DNA from: Verrucomicrobiota bacterium
GTDB lineage: Bacteria > Verrucomicrobiota > Verrucomicrobiia > Methylacidiphilales > UBA1321
Length of the DNA: 38,788 nt
Direction of reading: 5' to 3'
NCBI GenBank assembly: GCA_013286145.1
Contig: JABDGH010000019.1
Span: forward strand, 1 to 38,788
Every line of letters begins with the position of its first letter. Position 1 is the stretch's first letter. Below are positions 7,592 through 14,191 of the stretch, in pieces. Below the pieces are notes generated by a model that ran no database searches, was not told the origin of the DNA, and worked only from the letters and a program-made list of their open reading frames with translations. A program made the translations under genes and the position numbers.

Positions 7592-7690
7592 ATGGGAGAT
7601 TATCCAGGACGTAAACGAGTTCGCCGCCGCGTCAAGCGCGCCGCGAAGAATGACCGCATCATCGCCAAAAAAGCTGCTGCTAAAAAGTAA
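7592..7690 (+). CDS. Very small, highly basic protein (32 residues), unknown
   Basis: ATG at 7592 to TAA at 7690. The peptide is MGDYPGRKRVRRRVKRAAKN, then DRIIAKKAAAKK: 15 of 32 residues are Arg or Lys against two Asp. The pattern suggests nucleic-acid binding, such as a ribosome-associated peptide like bacterial Thx, or DNA compaction, but I cannot match it to a named family. The PVC group has other small basic proteins of this kind, which I recall only generally. The frame stops 51 bases before the transglutaminase-like gene and is in the same frame as it. No clear Shine-Dalgarno is seen. The clean composition over the full length argues against chance. Confidence 0.6.
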   Translation: MGDYPGRKRVRRRVKRAAKNDRIIAKKAAAKK

Positions 7691-7741
7691 GGGAATTTGC
7701 ATCGTCCGATGCAGCCCCGAATGCTCAAAGGAAGACTTTGT

Positions 7742-9469
7742 ATGCAAAGGGGCCTGATTGTTTTTTTCTTTATTAGTTTAGCGCTCGTGTGCCGGGCGCA
7801 AAATCCGCTGCCTGCATGGGACAGCGATTCGCAGAAGGCGTGGTGGACGCAAAATCCGACTCCCGATTCGTGGCCCAAGGCGGCGAAGGATTTGCAAACC
7901 CAGTTGGAAGCGAGTTACAAGAAGGATGGCGCTTCCTGTTTTTCACAGGCCGATTTCCAAGGCTGGATGGAGCACCTGGAGTGGATTGAACTGGGCGTGG
8001 CCAGCTCCACTTCCCTAGCCGATGCGGACAATCTCAAGACCTTTATCGCGCTGGGGAAGGATGAGTCGATTTCGCATTTGTTCGTCAAGAAACTTGATCC
8101 GCGTGATAACAAGAAGCAGGCGCTGCAAAAGTTGATTCTGCTGGCCCAGGCCAATCTGGACGATCTTCATGAATATGCGGCGCTGGGTGTCGCCTACAGC
8201 CTGGTTTTTGACCAGGCTTTTCCGTGGAGTTGGCCGCATAACCAGGTCGCGCAGGCGGCGGTGCCGATTGGCAATTTCGATGTGGTAGAACGGTTCAATT
8301 TTTATGTGCAGGCGAATCGAAATAAAAAGACGGCGCTGGATTTGACCCAGATCACGGTTGAGAACCTGAAGTTTCTGGTCGATAGCGAGGTTAAGTTGTC
8401 GGAACTCGAATACGCGCAGAAGAGTCACATTTCCTATTCGCATTTTGGGGACGCTTTTTTCTCGATCAAGTACGACGAGTCGCGGGTAAAGCCAAATGAG
8501 AATATCGTTTTTAACTGGCCGGGGAAGACCTACCTGCTGAGCGATATCGAGAAGATGGGAGGCATTTGCGTGGATCAAGCCTACTACGCCTCGATTCTCG
8601 GCAAGGGCCGCGGCATTCCGACCATTTTCTTTCATGGCCAGGGCACGGGGGGTGGGCACGCGTGGTTTGGGTATCTTTCGAGTTCAGGCAAATGGGAGTT
8701 GGATTGCGGGCGCTACGCGAGCCAGAATTATCCGAAGGGTTATGCGATTGATCCTCAAACCTGGCAGGGAATTGACGATACCGTTCTTACGAATCTGTTC
8801 AAAACCGGGGCGAAAAATTCCAATTATCAATCGGCCATGACAGCGCTGGCGTGGGCGCGGCTTCATGTCGATGATCCGTCGTGTCGGCAAATTCTTGATG
8901 ATGCGCGTTCGATCATGCCGGAGTGGGCCGGGACGTGGAAGATGGAGGGCGCGTTGCTGGAACTGAGCAACGTCGACCTGGATCAGAAAAAGGCTTTTTA
9001 TCAGGCATGGATCACGCAGTTCACAACATTTCCGGAAATGAAGGTGGCGGGGCAACAACATTTGCTGGCCGCGCTGAAGCAGGCGAATGATCCCGAGGCG
9101 GAGAATCTTCAGCGAAGCATCATCATGGCGAATCGGAGCGAGGGGTTCGATCTCGGCATCCAGGGAAGCACCATCGGGATCATGGAAAAAATGGATGCGA
9201 AAGATTGGGATGGGGCGAAGCTCGATTATCAAAAGGCGATTCGCGATTTTGCCGACCAGGGTGGTGGCACTTTGCTGCTAGGCCTGATTGTTCCCTACGT
9301 TGAGACGTGCCTGAAAGATGGCCAGGTTCACCAGGCAAAGGAAGGAATCAAGTTTACGGAGGATCGCATGTTTTTTGAGCCCGACAGTATTACGGCGCGT
9401 ACGTTTGATGACCTGAAGAAAAAGGTGGATGCGGCGAAAATTTCCTCGGATCAACCAGCGGCGCTGTGA
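7742..9469 (+). CDS. Exported transglutaminase-like protein
   Basis: A 575-residue protein with a signal peptide (MQRGLIVFFFISLALVCRAQ, cleavage near RAQ). The middle has a transglutaminase/cysteine-protease-like triad: Cys276 in GGICVDQAYYA, His306 in GGGHAWFGYL and Asp321 in WELDCGRY. The fold would act on peptide or amide bonds outside the cytoplasm, but the substrate is unknown. The C-terminal 220 residues are helical and may be TPR-like (repeated A-x-x-x-L-x-A patterns, DWDGAKLDYQKAI). AAAGGA lies nine bases before the chosen ATG at 7742, and the signal peptide starts there, so the longer upstream frame is rejected. It converges with aspartate kinase across the inverted repeat at 9476-9502. 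Confidence 0.75.
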   Translation: MQRGLIVFFFISLALVCRAQNPLPAWDSDSQKAWWTQNPTPDSWPKAAKDLQTQLEASYKKDGASCFSQADFQGWMEHLEWIELGVASSTSLADADNLKTFIALGKDESISHLFVKKLDPRDNKKQALQKLILLAQANLDDLHEYAALGVAYSLVFDQAFPWSWPHNQVAQAAVPIGNFDVVERFNFYVQANRNKKTALDLTQITVENLKFLVDSEVKLSELEYAQKSHISYSHFGDAFFSIKYDESRVKPNENIVFNWPGKTYLLSDIEKMGGICVDQAYYASILGKGRGIPTIFFHGQGTGGGHAWFGYLSSSGKWELDCGRYASQNYPKGYAIDPQTWQGIDDTVLTNLFKTGAKNSNYQSAMTALAWARLHVDDPSCRQILDDARSIMPEWAGTWKMEGALLELSNVDLDQKKAFYQAWITQFTTFPEMKVAGQQHLLAALKQANDPEAENLQRSIIMANRSEGFDLGIQGSTIGIMEKMDAKDWDGAKLDYQKAIRDFADQGGGTLLLGLIVPYVETCLKDGQVHQAKEGIKFTEDRMFFEPDSITARTFDDLKKKVDAAKISSDQPAAL

Positions 9470-9475
9470 GTTGCT

Positions 9476-9502
9476 TCGTTCCCAAGTGCAACTTGGGAAC
9501 GA
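9476..9502. terminator. Inverted repeat between convergent genes, likely bidirectional terminator
   Basis: TCGTTCCCAAGT and ACTTGGGAACGA form a 12-bp stem with loop GCA between two convergent stop codons (9469 and 9539). A third copy of the right arm follows at about 9506-9519. There is no T tract, so termination would need the hairpin alone or Rho. The motif is also a recurrent dispersed repeat type. Confidence 0.5.
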
Positions 9503-9538
9503 GAAGAACTTGGGAACGAAGAGAGGCCGTGATCTCAA

Positions 9539-10753
9539 TCAGGCGCCGAGCTTAAAGGCGTCGTGGACGACCTGGCTGGCGCGCGCGCCTTCCGTTTCGT
9601 TGATGATGACGGAAATTTTGATTTCGCTGGTGGAAATCATCTGGATGTTGATGCCCGCCTGAGCGAGTGCCTGAAACAAGGTTGCCGCTACGCCAGTGTG
9701 CGAACGCATGCCGATGCCGACGACGGAGAGTTTGCTGATGCCGTCCTGCGCGGTGTGTCCCTTGGCGCCGACCTTGGCGACCTGCGCCTCGATGACTTTG
9801 CGCGCCTGGGGGAGGTCATCCTTGTTGATGGTAAACGTCATGTCGGTGGTGCCCTGGGCGGAGACGTTTTGGACGATCATGTCAACGTTGGTGCCCGACT
9901 CGGCGAGCGCCGAAAAGACTCCGGCGGCGGCGCCCGGTTTATCGGGGACGCCGATGATGGTGACCTTGGCCTGATTTTTTTCCAGACTGACTCCGCGTAA
10001 GACGACATCTTCCATGGCTGCGTGTTCCTCTCGTATGAGTGTTCCGGGATTATGGTTGAAACTTGAGCGCACCTCAAACTTCACTTTGAATTTTTTTGCG
10101 AATTCGACGGAGCGGGCCTGCATGACCTTGGCACCGAGGCTGGCGAGTTCCAGCATTTCGTCGTAGGAAATTTCGTTGATCTTTTTAGCGTTGGGGACGA
10201 TGCGGGGGTCGGCGGTATAAACGCCGTCAACGTCGGTGTAAATCTCGCAGGTGTCGGCCTTGAGCGCGGCAGCGAGGGCGATAGCGGTCAGGTCCGAGCC
10301 ACCGCGACCGAGCGTGGTGATGTGGCCGTCATCGTTCTGGCCCTGAAATCCGGCGACGATGACGACGTGGCCTGAATCGAGATATTCCAAAATTTTCTTC
10401 GGGGCGATATTGGAGATTTTGGCCTTGGTGTGGAGGCGGTCGGTGACGATGCCGGCCTGCGCGCCGGTGAGTGAGACGGCAGGGACGTCGAGGGCGTGAA
10501 GGGCCATGGCGGTGAGGGCGATGGTTTGTTGCTCGCCGGTGGAGAGGATCATGTCGAGTTCGCGGGCGCTCGGCTCGGGGGTGACTTCGCGGGCGAGCTT
10601 GAGGAGATGGTCGGTGACGCCGGACATGGCGGAGACGACGACGACGAGGCGGTGGCCGGCCTTGCGGGCCTCGGCGACGCGGGCGGCGACGTTGCGGATG
10701 CGCTCGGGGTTGCCCACCGAGGTGCCGCCGTATTTCTGGACGATGAACGACAT
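9539..10753 (-). CDS. lysC: Aspartate kinase (aspartokinase), single-function
   Basis: A 404-residue enzyme that phosphorylates L-aspartate, the first step to lysine/diaminopimelate, threonine and methionine. The kinase domain starts at once with FIVQKYGGTSVG. It continues with VVVVSAMSG, the STGEQQT substrate segment, TLGRGGSDLTA and TDVDGVYTADPR. Two ACT domains for amino-acid feedback fill about residues 260-404 (KVTIIGVPDKPGAAAGVF; LSVVGIGMRSHTGVAATLF). The ATG at 10753 is chosen because the open frame upstream adds 13 residues before the invariant KYGGTS. No Shine-Dalgarno is visible. The upstream gap is repeat DNA and holds no recognisable lysine riboswitch, so control is probably by ACT feedback. 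Confidence 0.95.
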   Translation of the reverse strand: MSFIVQKYGGTSVGNPERIRNVAARVAEARKAGHRLVVVVSAMSGVTDHLLKLAREVTPEPSARELDMILSTGEQQTIALTAMALHALDVPAVSLTGAQAGIVTDRLHTKAKISNIAPKKILEYLDSGHVVIVAGFQGQNDDGHITTLGRGGSDLTAIALAAALKADTCEIYTDVDGVYTADPRIVPNAKKINEISYDEMLELASLGAKVMQARSVEFAKKFKVKFEVRSSFNHNPGTLIREEHAAMEDVVLRGVSLEKNQAKVTIIGVPDKPGAAAGVFSALAESGTNVDMIVQNVSAQGTTDMTFTINKDDLPQARKVIEAQVAKVGAKGHTAQDGISKLSVVGIGMRSHTGVAATLFQALAQAGINIQMISTSEIKISVIINETEGARASQVVHDAFKLGA

Positions 10754-11187
10754 GGAACGTTGAGCATAACCGAGAAGAGTCCCGGCTGACAATGATGTAG
10801 CGATCTGGGAATAGGGGGATCGCTGAATTTTTTGACGGAATTAACGGAATGACGGAAGGCGGTTTTGGACAGGATTAATGGGATTTTTGTAAAGCAGGTT
10901 GCTTTGACTTTTGCGAATGAGCGACAAGCGGGGAGTCCGTTCTGGTGTTTGGAAATTTTACGACGCCTTCTTCACGTTTGGTTTATCGAGGCAGGTTCTT
11001 CGACTGCACCTCGGGTTAACCATGCGCCTGAGTCGCACTTTCAGGCTCGGTTCCGCTCAGGATGACGGAAAGAAAGATGAATTTATCGATAACCCGAACA
11101 TTTTCCGGGAGCTGATCCTTCGACAACCCCTTCGGCTTCGCTCAGGGTGCGGCTTGCTGCCGCGGCTACCAAAGGATGACAATCTTT
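10754..11187. other. Repeat-filled gap upstream of aspartate kinase
   Basis: After about 130 bases of unremarkable sequence the gap holds repeat A copy 3 (10889-11066). It then has a composite TCCTTCGAC ... CTCAGGG ... GGCTACC ... AGGATGAC block (11116-11180), where a GGCTACC module has been placed inside the hairpin arm. No gene or lysine-responsive leader is recognised. Confidence 0.6.
10889..11066. repeat. Long intergenic repeat A, copy 3 (longest)
   Basis: This copy includes the left end TGTAAAGCAGGTTGCTTTGA that the other two full copies lack and that recurs alone at 4269. Its right end is GGCTCGGTTCCGCTCAGGATGAC, as in copy 1. Confidence 0.85.
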
Positions 11188-11379
11188 AAAAAAATATTAC
11201 CCCAGGAAGCCGTGGTGAGCAGGACTTTCGACCCTCACTATAGGTCGGGGACGATCGTGGAGATCCCGCCTTCCAGTGAAGGCGTGGCGTTTAAACCAGC
11301 GACTTATGTCCCCTTTTTCGTGTTTATAGGACGAAAGACATAGGCCCACATCACGTACTTCCCAGGGTAAATCGTGTGC
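11188..11379 (-). ncRNA. Candidate structured RNA gene, about 190 nt, 6S-like outline
   Basis: The two ends pair: 11365-11370 with 11197-11202, 11358-11362 with 11205-11209, and 11352-11355 plus 11347-11349 with 11211-11217, giving 18 pairs. The minus-strand U7 (11188-11194) follows the closing stem directly. Inside are GGGGAC/GUCCCC (11308-11313 with 11247-11252) and an apical GCCUUC/GAAGGC hairpin (11278-11283 with 11268-11273, loop of 4). Side hairpins lie on both flanks of the central opening: 11331-11336 with 11316-11321, and 11243-11246 with 11230-11233. A good promoter lies just upstream. The length and the plan of closing stem, large central bubble and apical stem resemble 6S RNA, but I cannot assign a family from conserved bases. 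The region is not made of the local repeats. Confidence 0.6.
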
Positions 11380-11385
11380 CGGGAG

Positions 11386-11413
11386 ATTTTATCTTCCGGC
11401 GAAAATGTTTCAA
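11386..11413 (-). promoter_or_regulatory. Sigma-70-type promoter of the structured RNA
   Basis: On the minus strand TTGAAA (11413-11408) and TAAAAT (11391-11386) are 16 bases apart, each one base from consensus. Transcription would start near 11379, just before the 5' half of the closing stem. The overlapping GCCGG...CCGGC inverted repeat (11378-11400) could be an operator, which is speculative. Confidence 0.6.
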
Positions 11414-11473
11414 AGAACGTGACCGAAATTTAACGCATCAATGCCCAATGTCTAGTGTCCGTTTTAATGAGCC

Positions 11474-11707
11474 TTATTTTTGTCGTTTTAAAATGAGCAG
11501 TCCCATTTGCTGACCGCCAGGCTCAGGTATTATCCCTGTAACTTCCCAGCCTTCCATTCCAGCTTTATAGAGGTCTTCCTTGTAATGTTGTTCCTCATAC
11601 CAAACGGTTTTATACTCCCAAGGGCGGGGGGAGTGGTGAATAAAGGCAAAAGTAATAAGCGCACCCAAAACCAAGCCGATAAATAAACTTAAGAAGTTTC
11701 GGGTCAT
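11474..11707 (-). CDS. Small membrane-anchored DUF4177-like protein
   Basis: A 77-residue protein with an N-terminal membrane helix (FLSLFIGLVLGALITFAFI, residues 5-23). It is followed by a short soluble part, WEYKTVWYEEQ...LYKAGMEGWEVTGIIPE...GLLILKR. The WEYK...GWEV pattern is that of the DUF4177 group, small beta-rich proteins of unknown function. It is the last gene on the minus strand after SCO and DUF420, 22 bases from the latter, so it may belong to that operon. No role can be given. Confidence 0.7.
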   Translation of the reverse strand: MTRNFLSLFIGLVLGALITFAFIHHSPRPWEYKTVWYEEQHYKEDLYKAGMEGWEVTGIIPEPGGQQMGLLILKRQK

Positions 11708-11729
11708 GTCGGAGTTTAGGGTTACGTTT

Positions 11730-12203
11730 TTAAAATCCTACGCGCTGTCCGGGAAAAAGCCAGTAAAGCATGACATAAATAATTACGCCGGTGACGGAGA
11801 CGTACATCCAGACGGGCCAGAGCCAGCGGGTGATTTTTTTGTGGGTTTCAAATTGTTGGCGGGCGGCAAAATAGACCGCGGCGAAAATGAAAGGCAGGAT
11901 GAGCATCGCGAGGGGGACGTGTGTTGCGAGGATGAAATAGTAAATGATACCGGGCCAGCCGGGGGTGGTGAACTTGGTCAAGCCACCGGCGATGTGATAA
12001 GTGAGGTAGCAGCCGAGGAAGATGGTGGAGAGGACGAGGGCGGAGATCATGCAGGCGGCGTGCGCGACGCGGTTTTCGCGTTTGATGAAAATCCAGCCTG
12101 CGGTGAGGACGAGGGTGGTGAGGCCGTTGAGCGTGGCGTTCACTGCGGGGAGAGAATGGATCAGGTGCGAAATGGCCGGATTTTCTGTCAGTGCAAATAT
12201 CAT
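11730..12203 (-). CDS. DUF420 membrane protein (oxidase-associated, CtaM/YozB type)
   Basis: A 157-residue protein with four predicted membrane helices (VNATLNGLTTLVLTAGWIF; ACMISALVLSTIFLGCYLTY; FILATHVPLAMLILPFIFAA; LWPVWMYVSVTGVIIYVML). Histidines lie at the membrane edges (NPAISHLIHSLPAVNA, RVAHAA, YLTYHIAGG, LATHVPLA). DUF420 proteins are found with haem-copper oxidase genes, and the Gram-positive member CtaM is needed for oxidase function. A role in oxidase maturation is therefore likely, though inferred. The ATG overlaps the stop of the SCO gene (ATGA), so the two are translationally coupled. Confidence 0.85.
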   Translation of the reverse strand: MIFALTENPAISHLIHSLPAVNATLNGLTTLVLTAGWIFIKRENRVAHAACMISALVLSTIFLGCYLTYHIAGGLTKFTTPGWPGIIYYFILATHVPLAMLILPFIFAAVYFAARQQFETHKKITRWLWPVWMYVSVTGVIIYVMLYWLFPGQRVGF

Positions 12204-12847
12204 TGTTTCTCTTCTTTTTCGAGGATTTGGATGCTTTTGAGGAGTTCGGTCCGGCCCTCGGCACCGGAACCATCATAAAAGCCGCGCACGGTTCCACCGG
12301 CATCGACCAGAACCATTTTCGTGCTGTGGGTGACGATAAATTGACCTTCTTCCGGAGGTTGTCCCCGGTTGTCCTGAACCGCCTGGTAGAAACCGTTTTG
12401 GATAAGGTCATAGAGCGGTTTTTCGGCCCCGGTGAGGAACCACCAGCGGTTGGGATCGGCTCCAAATTTGTCGGCGTAGGCGGCGAGAATGGGCGGGGTA
12501 TCGTCCTGCGGATCGACGGTGAAGGTTACGAGTTGCACGTGGGGATCGTGGGCGACGGCTTCCTGGAGGCGCACCATGCTGGCGGTGATGAGCGGACAGG
12601 GGCCGGGACAGGTGGTGAAAATAAAGTCGGCGACCCAAATTTTACCAACCAGATCATGATTTGTGATGGTTTTGCCGCTTCGCTCCGTCAAAGAAAAGGG
12701 AGGAACGATGTTAATGCGGCGTAATTCCGAGGCAGGGCTGACCCGGCCCGGCATGAGAAAACGAACGGCGAGGAGGAGGATGACCAGTGCAAGAATGCGG
12801 ATGGGCCAGCGGTAGGGAGATGGGCGGGACTGGGGTGGAGTGGACAT
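12200..12847 (-). CDS. SCO1/SenC family copper protein for oxidase assembly
   Basis: A 215-residue membrane-anchored thioredoxin-fold protein. It has one N-terminal helix (about residues 17-32) and then the SCO core facing the periplasm. The copper ligands are all present: Cys80 and Cys84 in FTTCPGPCP and His174 in VTHSTKM. Family members deliver copper to the CuA site of cytochrome oxidase or reduce its cysteines. The ATG at 12847 is preferred over an upstream TTG because it begins eight residues closer to the helix, but no ribosome binding site decides this. It is followed by DUF420 with a 4-base overlap. The partial oxidase gene at the left edge is on the same strand, 12 kb away. Confidence 0.93.
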   Translation of the reverse strand: MSTPPQSRPSPYRWPIRILALVILLLAVRFLMPGRVSPASELRRINIVPPFSLTERSGKTITNHDLVGKIWVADFIFTTCPGPCPLITASMVRLQEAVAHDPHVQLVTFTVDPQDDTPPILAAYADKFGADPNRWWFLTGAEKPLYDLIQNGFYQAVQDNRGQPPEEGQFIVTHSTKMVLVDAGGTVRGFYDGSGAEGRTELLKSIQILEKEEKQ

Positions 12848-12950
12848 AAGCTTAAAGGATCGAGACACCAACTGAAACGTATGAACGATATTACGAGGAC
12901 TGGCGGGGGGCGCAACCCTGCTTCAAGAATCTTTGTAGTGTGTCAATTTG

Positions 12951-13123
12951 CCGGAAATTACCGAAGCGGAATTGTCATTCCGAGCGAAGTCGAGGAATCG
13001 GTATTTGTTCCCAAGTCGAATTTTTCAAACCGATTCCTCAACTTCACCTCGGGTAAGCATATTGCCCGGTCACGATCTTTCGGCTCGGTTCCGTTCGGAA
13101 TGACGCCATGGTTTATGAGTAAC
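12951..13123 (-). repeat. Family C element, copy 1 (core 12974-13104, 131 bp)
   Basis: The core starts GTCATTCCGAGCGAAGTCGA and ends CCGTTCGGAATGAC, so GTCATTCCGA/TCGGAATGAC is a 10-bp terminal inverted repeat. Weaker similarity to the other two copies continues about 20 bases on each side (CCGGAAATTACCGAAGCGGA; CCATGGTTTATGAGTAAC). The orientation is opposite to copies 2 and 3. The rest of the 12848-13229 gap shows no gene. Confidence 0.88.
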
Positions 13124-13229
13124 GTGACCGCCGCTCCAACAATCGGTCAAATTGATACATTCCCAGAATCTTTGTATCGTTGTGTGCGCCTTTTTATGAT
13201 TTAGTAGGGGAGAACAGGATGTGTGACGT

Positions 13230-13898
13230 ATGATTATTTTTAAGACGATTGGAAGAATGAAGCATGGAGTGATGGTGGCTGTTGGCGCATTGGCACTCGC
13301 GGCCTGCGCGACGACTGACGACACCAGCAAGTCGCAGTTACCGCAATCAGCCACGGGGCAGAAAGAGACGCTCATCGAGGCGGATAATATCGCCATTGCC
13401 GGGCAGTATGCGGCCCATGCCATTCGCGAACTGCCGCAGGTGACGAATGCCCCGAAACCGCCGATGGTGCAATTTATGGGCGTGACGAGCGTCATTGATG
13501 GGCCGGTCGATACTGAACCATATAACTCTCTTTTGCGGGATCGTCTCCTGGTCGGTTCTCATGAGCAATTACGGTACATTGAGCGGGAACTGCCCCCTCT
13601 CATTTTGACGGCACCGAAGAAAATCAAGAGCAGAAAGGAGCTTCCGCCGCCGGTGGAGGTCAGCAGCGATCCCGATTACCGGGTGCAGGCGGAGTTACGC
13701 GGGAATTTCAACGATAACCTCTACAAGATCCAGATTCAGTTTGTCGATGCCCATACCGGTGAAGTCCTTTTCGACGGCCTCTATCATATCCGCAAGGAGA
13801 TGCAGATGCCCACTGAACCAAACGGCCAGACGACGATAACGAACCAAACGATTCACGATCCGGGGGCTCAACCCCAGTCGTCGTCAACGGGTTTGTAG
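13230..13898 (+). CDS. Lipoprotein resembling LpoB, activator of penicillin-binding proteins
   Basis: A 222-residue lipoprotein: a basic start, the hydrophobic stretch VMVAVGALALAAC, and the lipobox LAAC with lipidated Cys26. The body matches the LpoB pattern in order: VQFMGVTSVIDGPVDTEPYNSLLRDRLL, a short variable part, an ELRGNF strand, then YKIQIQFVDAHTGEVLFDGLYHIRKE. In E. coli LpoB is an outer-membrane lipoprotein that activates the peptidoglycan synthase PBP1B. The same job here is inference from fold similarity. AGGA at 13216-13219 supports the ATG at 13230; a second ATG at 13257 is possible. Inverted copies of the family C element lie on both sides of the gene. Confidence 0.65.
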   Translation: MIIFKTIGRMKHGVMVAVGALALAACATTDDTSKSQLPQSATGQKETLIEADNIAIAGQYAAHAIRELPQVTNAPKPPMVQFMGVTSVIDGPVDTEPYNSLLRDRLLVGSHEQLRYIERELPPLILTAPKKIKSRKELPPPVEVSSDPDYRVQAELRGNFNDNLYKIQIQFVDAHTGEVLFDGLYHIRKEMQMPTEPNGQTTITNQTIHDPGAQPQSSSTGL

Positions 13899-13941
13899 TA
13901 GGTTGGGGTGTGCGGTGCCCGAAGAAGTTGGTCCGGCACAT

Positions 13942-14118
13942 GAGTTATTCATAAATCATGGCGTCATTCCGAACGGAACCGAGCCGAAAGATCGTGACCG
14001 GGCAATATGCTTACCCGAGGTGAAGTTGAGGAATCAGTTTGAAAAAACCTGCTTGGGAGCAAATACCGATTCCTCGACTTCGCTCGGAATGACGGCTCTG
14101 CTTCGGTCATTTTCGGTA
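13942..14118 (+). repeat. Family C element, copy 2 (core 13963-14093, 131 bp)
   Basis: Nearly the exact reverse complement of copy 1, placed on the other side of the LpoB-like gene about 860 bases away. The core length is identical. The flanks TTATTCATAAATCATGGC and the TTTTCGGTA side also match the other copies. The remaining bases up to glmS show no gene. Confidence 0.88.
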
Positions 14119-14191
14119 GATTGCTACATTACCTTTTGGCCCCCCCGTCCTTGACGCTGCCTGTTCATCGTGGCAACTAGTAGGTTCGCTT

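Noticed and set aside
3866-11066. CRISPR array or direct-repeat array
   Set aside because: Repeats are kilobases apart, palindromic mosaics without regular spacers, and no cas genes are present.
10754-11473. Lysine riboswitch ahead of aspartate kinase
   Set aside because: The typical GAGGTGCG and GCCGAAG segments are missing, the structured RNA ends in its own U tract over 430 bases before the start codon, and the rest of the gap is repeat DNA.
12848-13229. Insertion sequence responsible for the family C elements
   Set aside because: No transposase frame, and no convincing target-site duplication at any of the three copies; similarity also continues past the inverted ends.
14094-14191. glmS ribozyme
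   Set aside because: Less than 100 bases of non-repeat sequence precede glmS and no conserved ribozyme core is seen.
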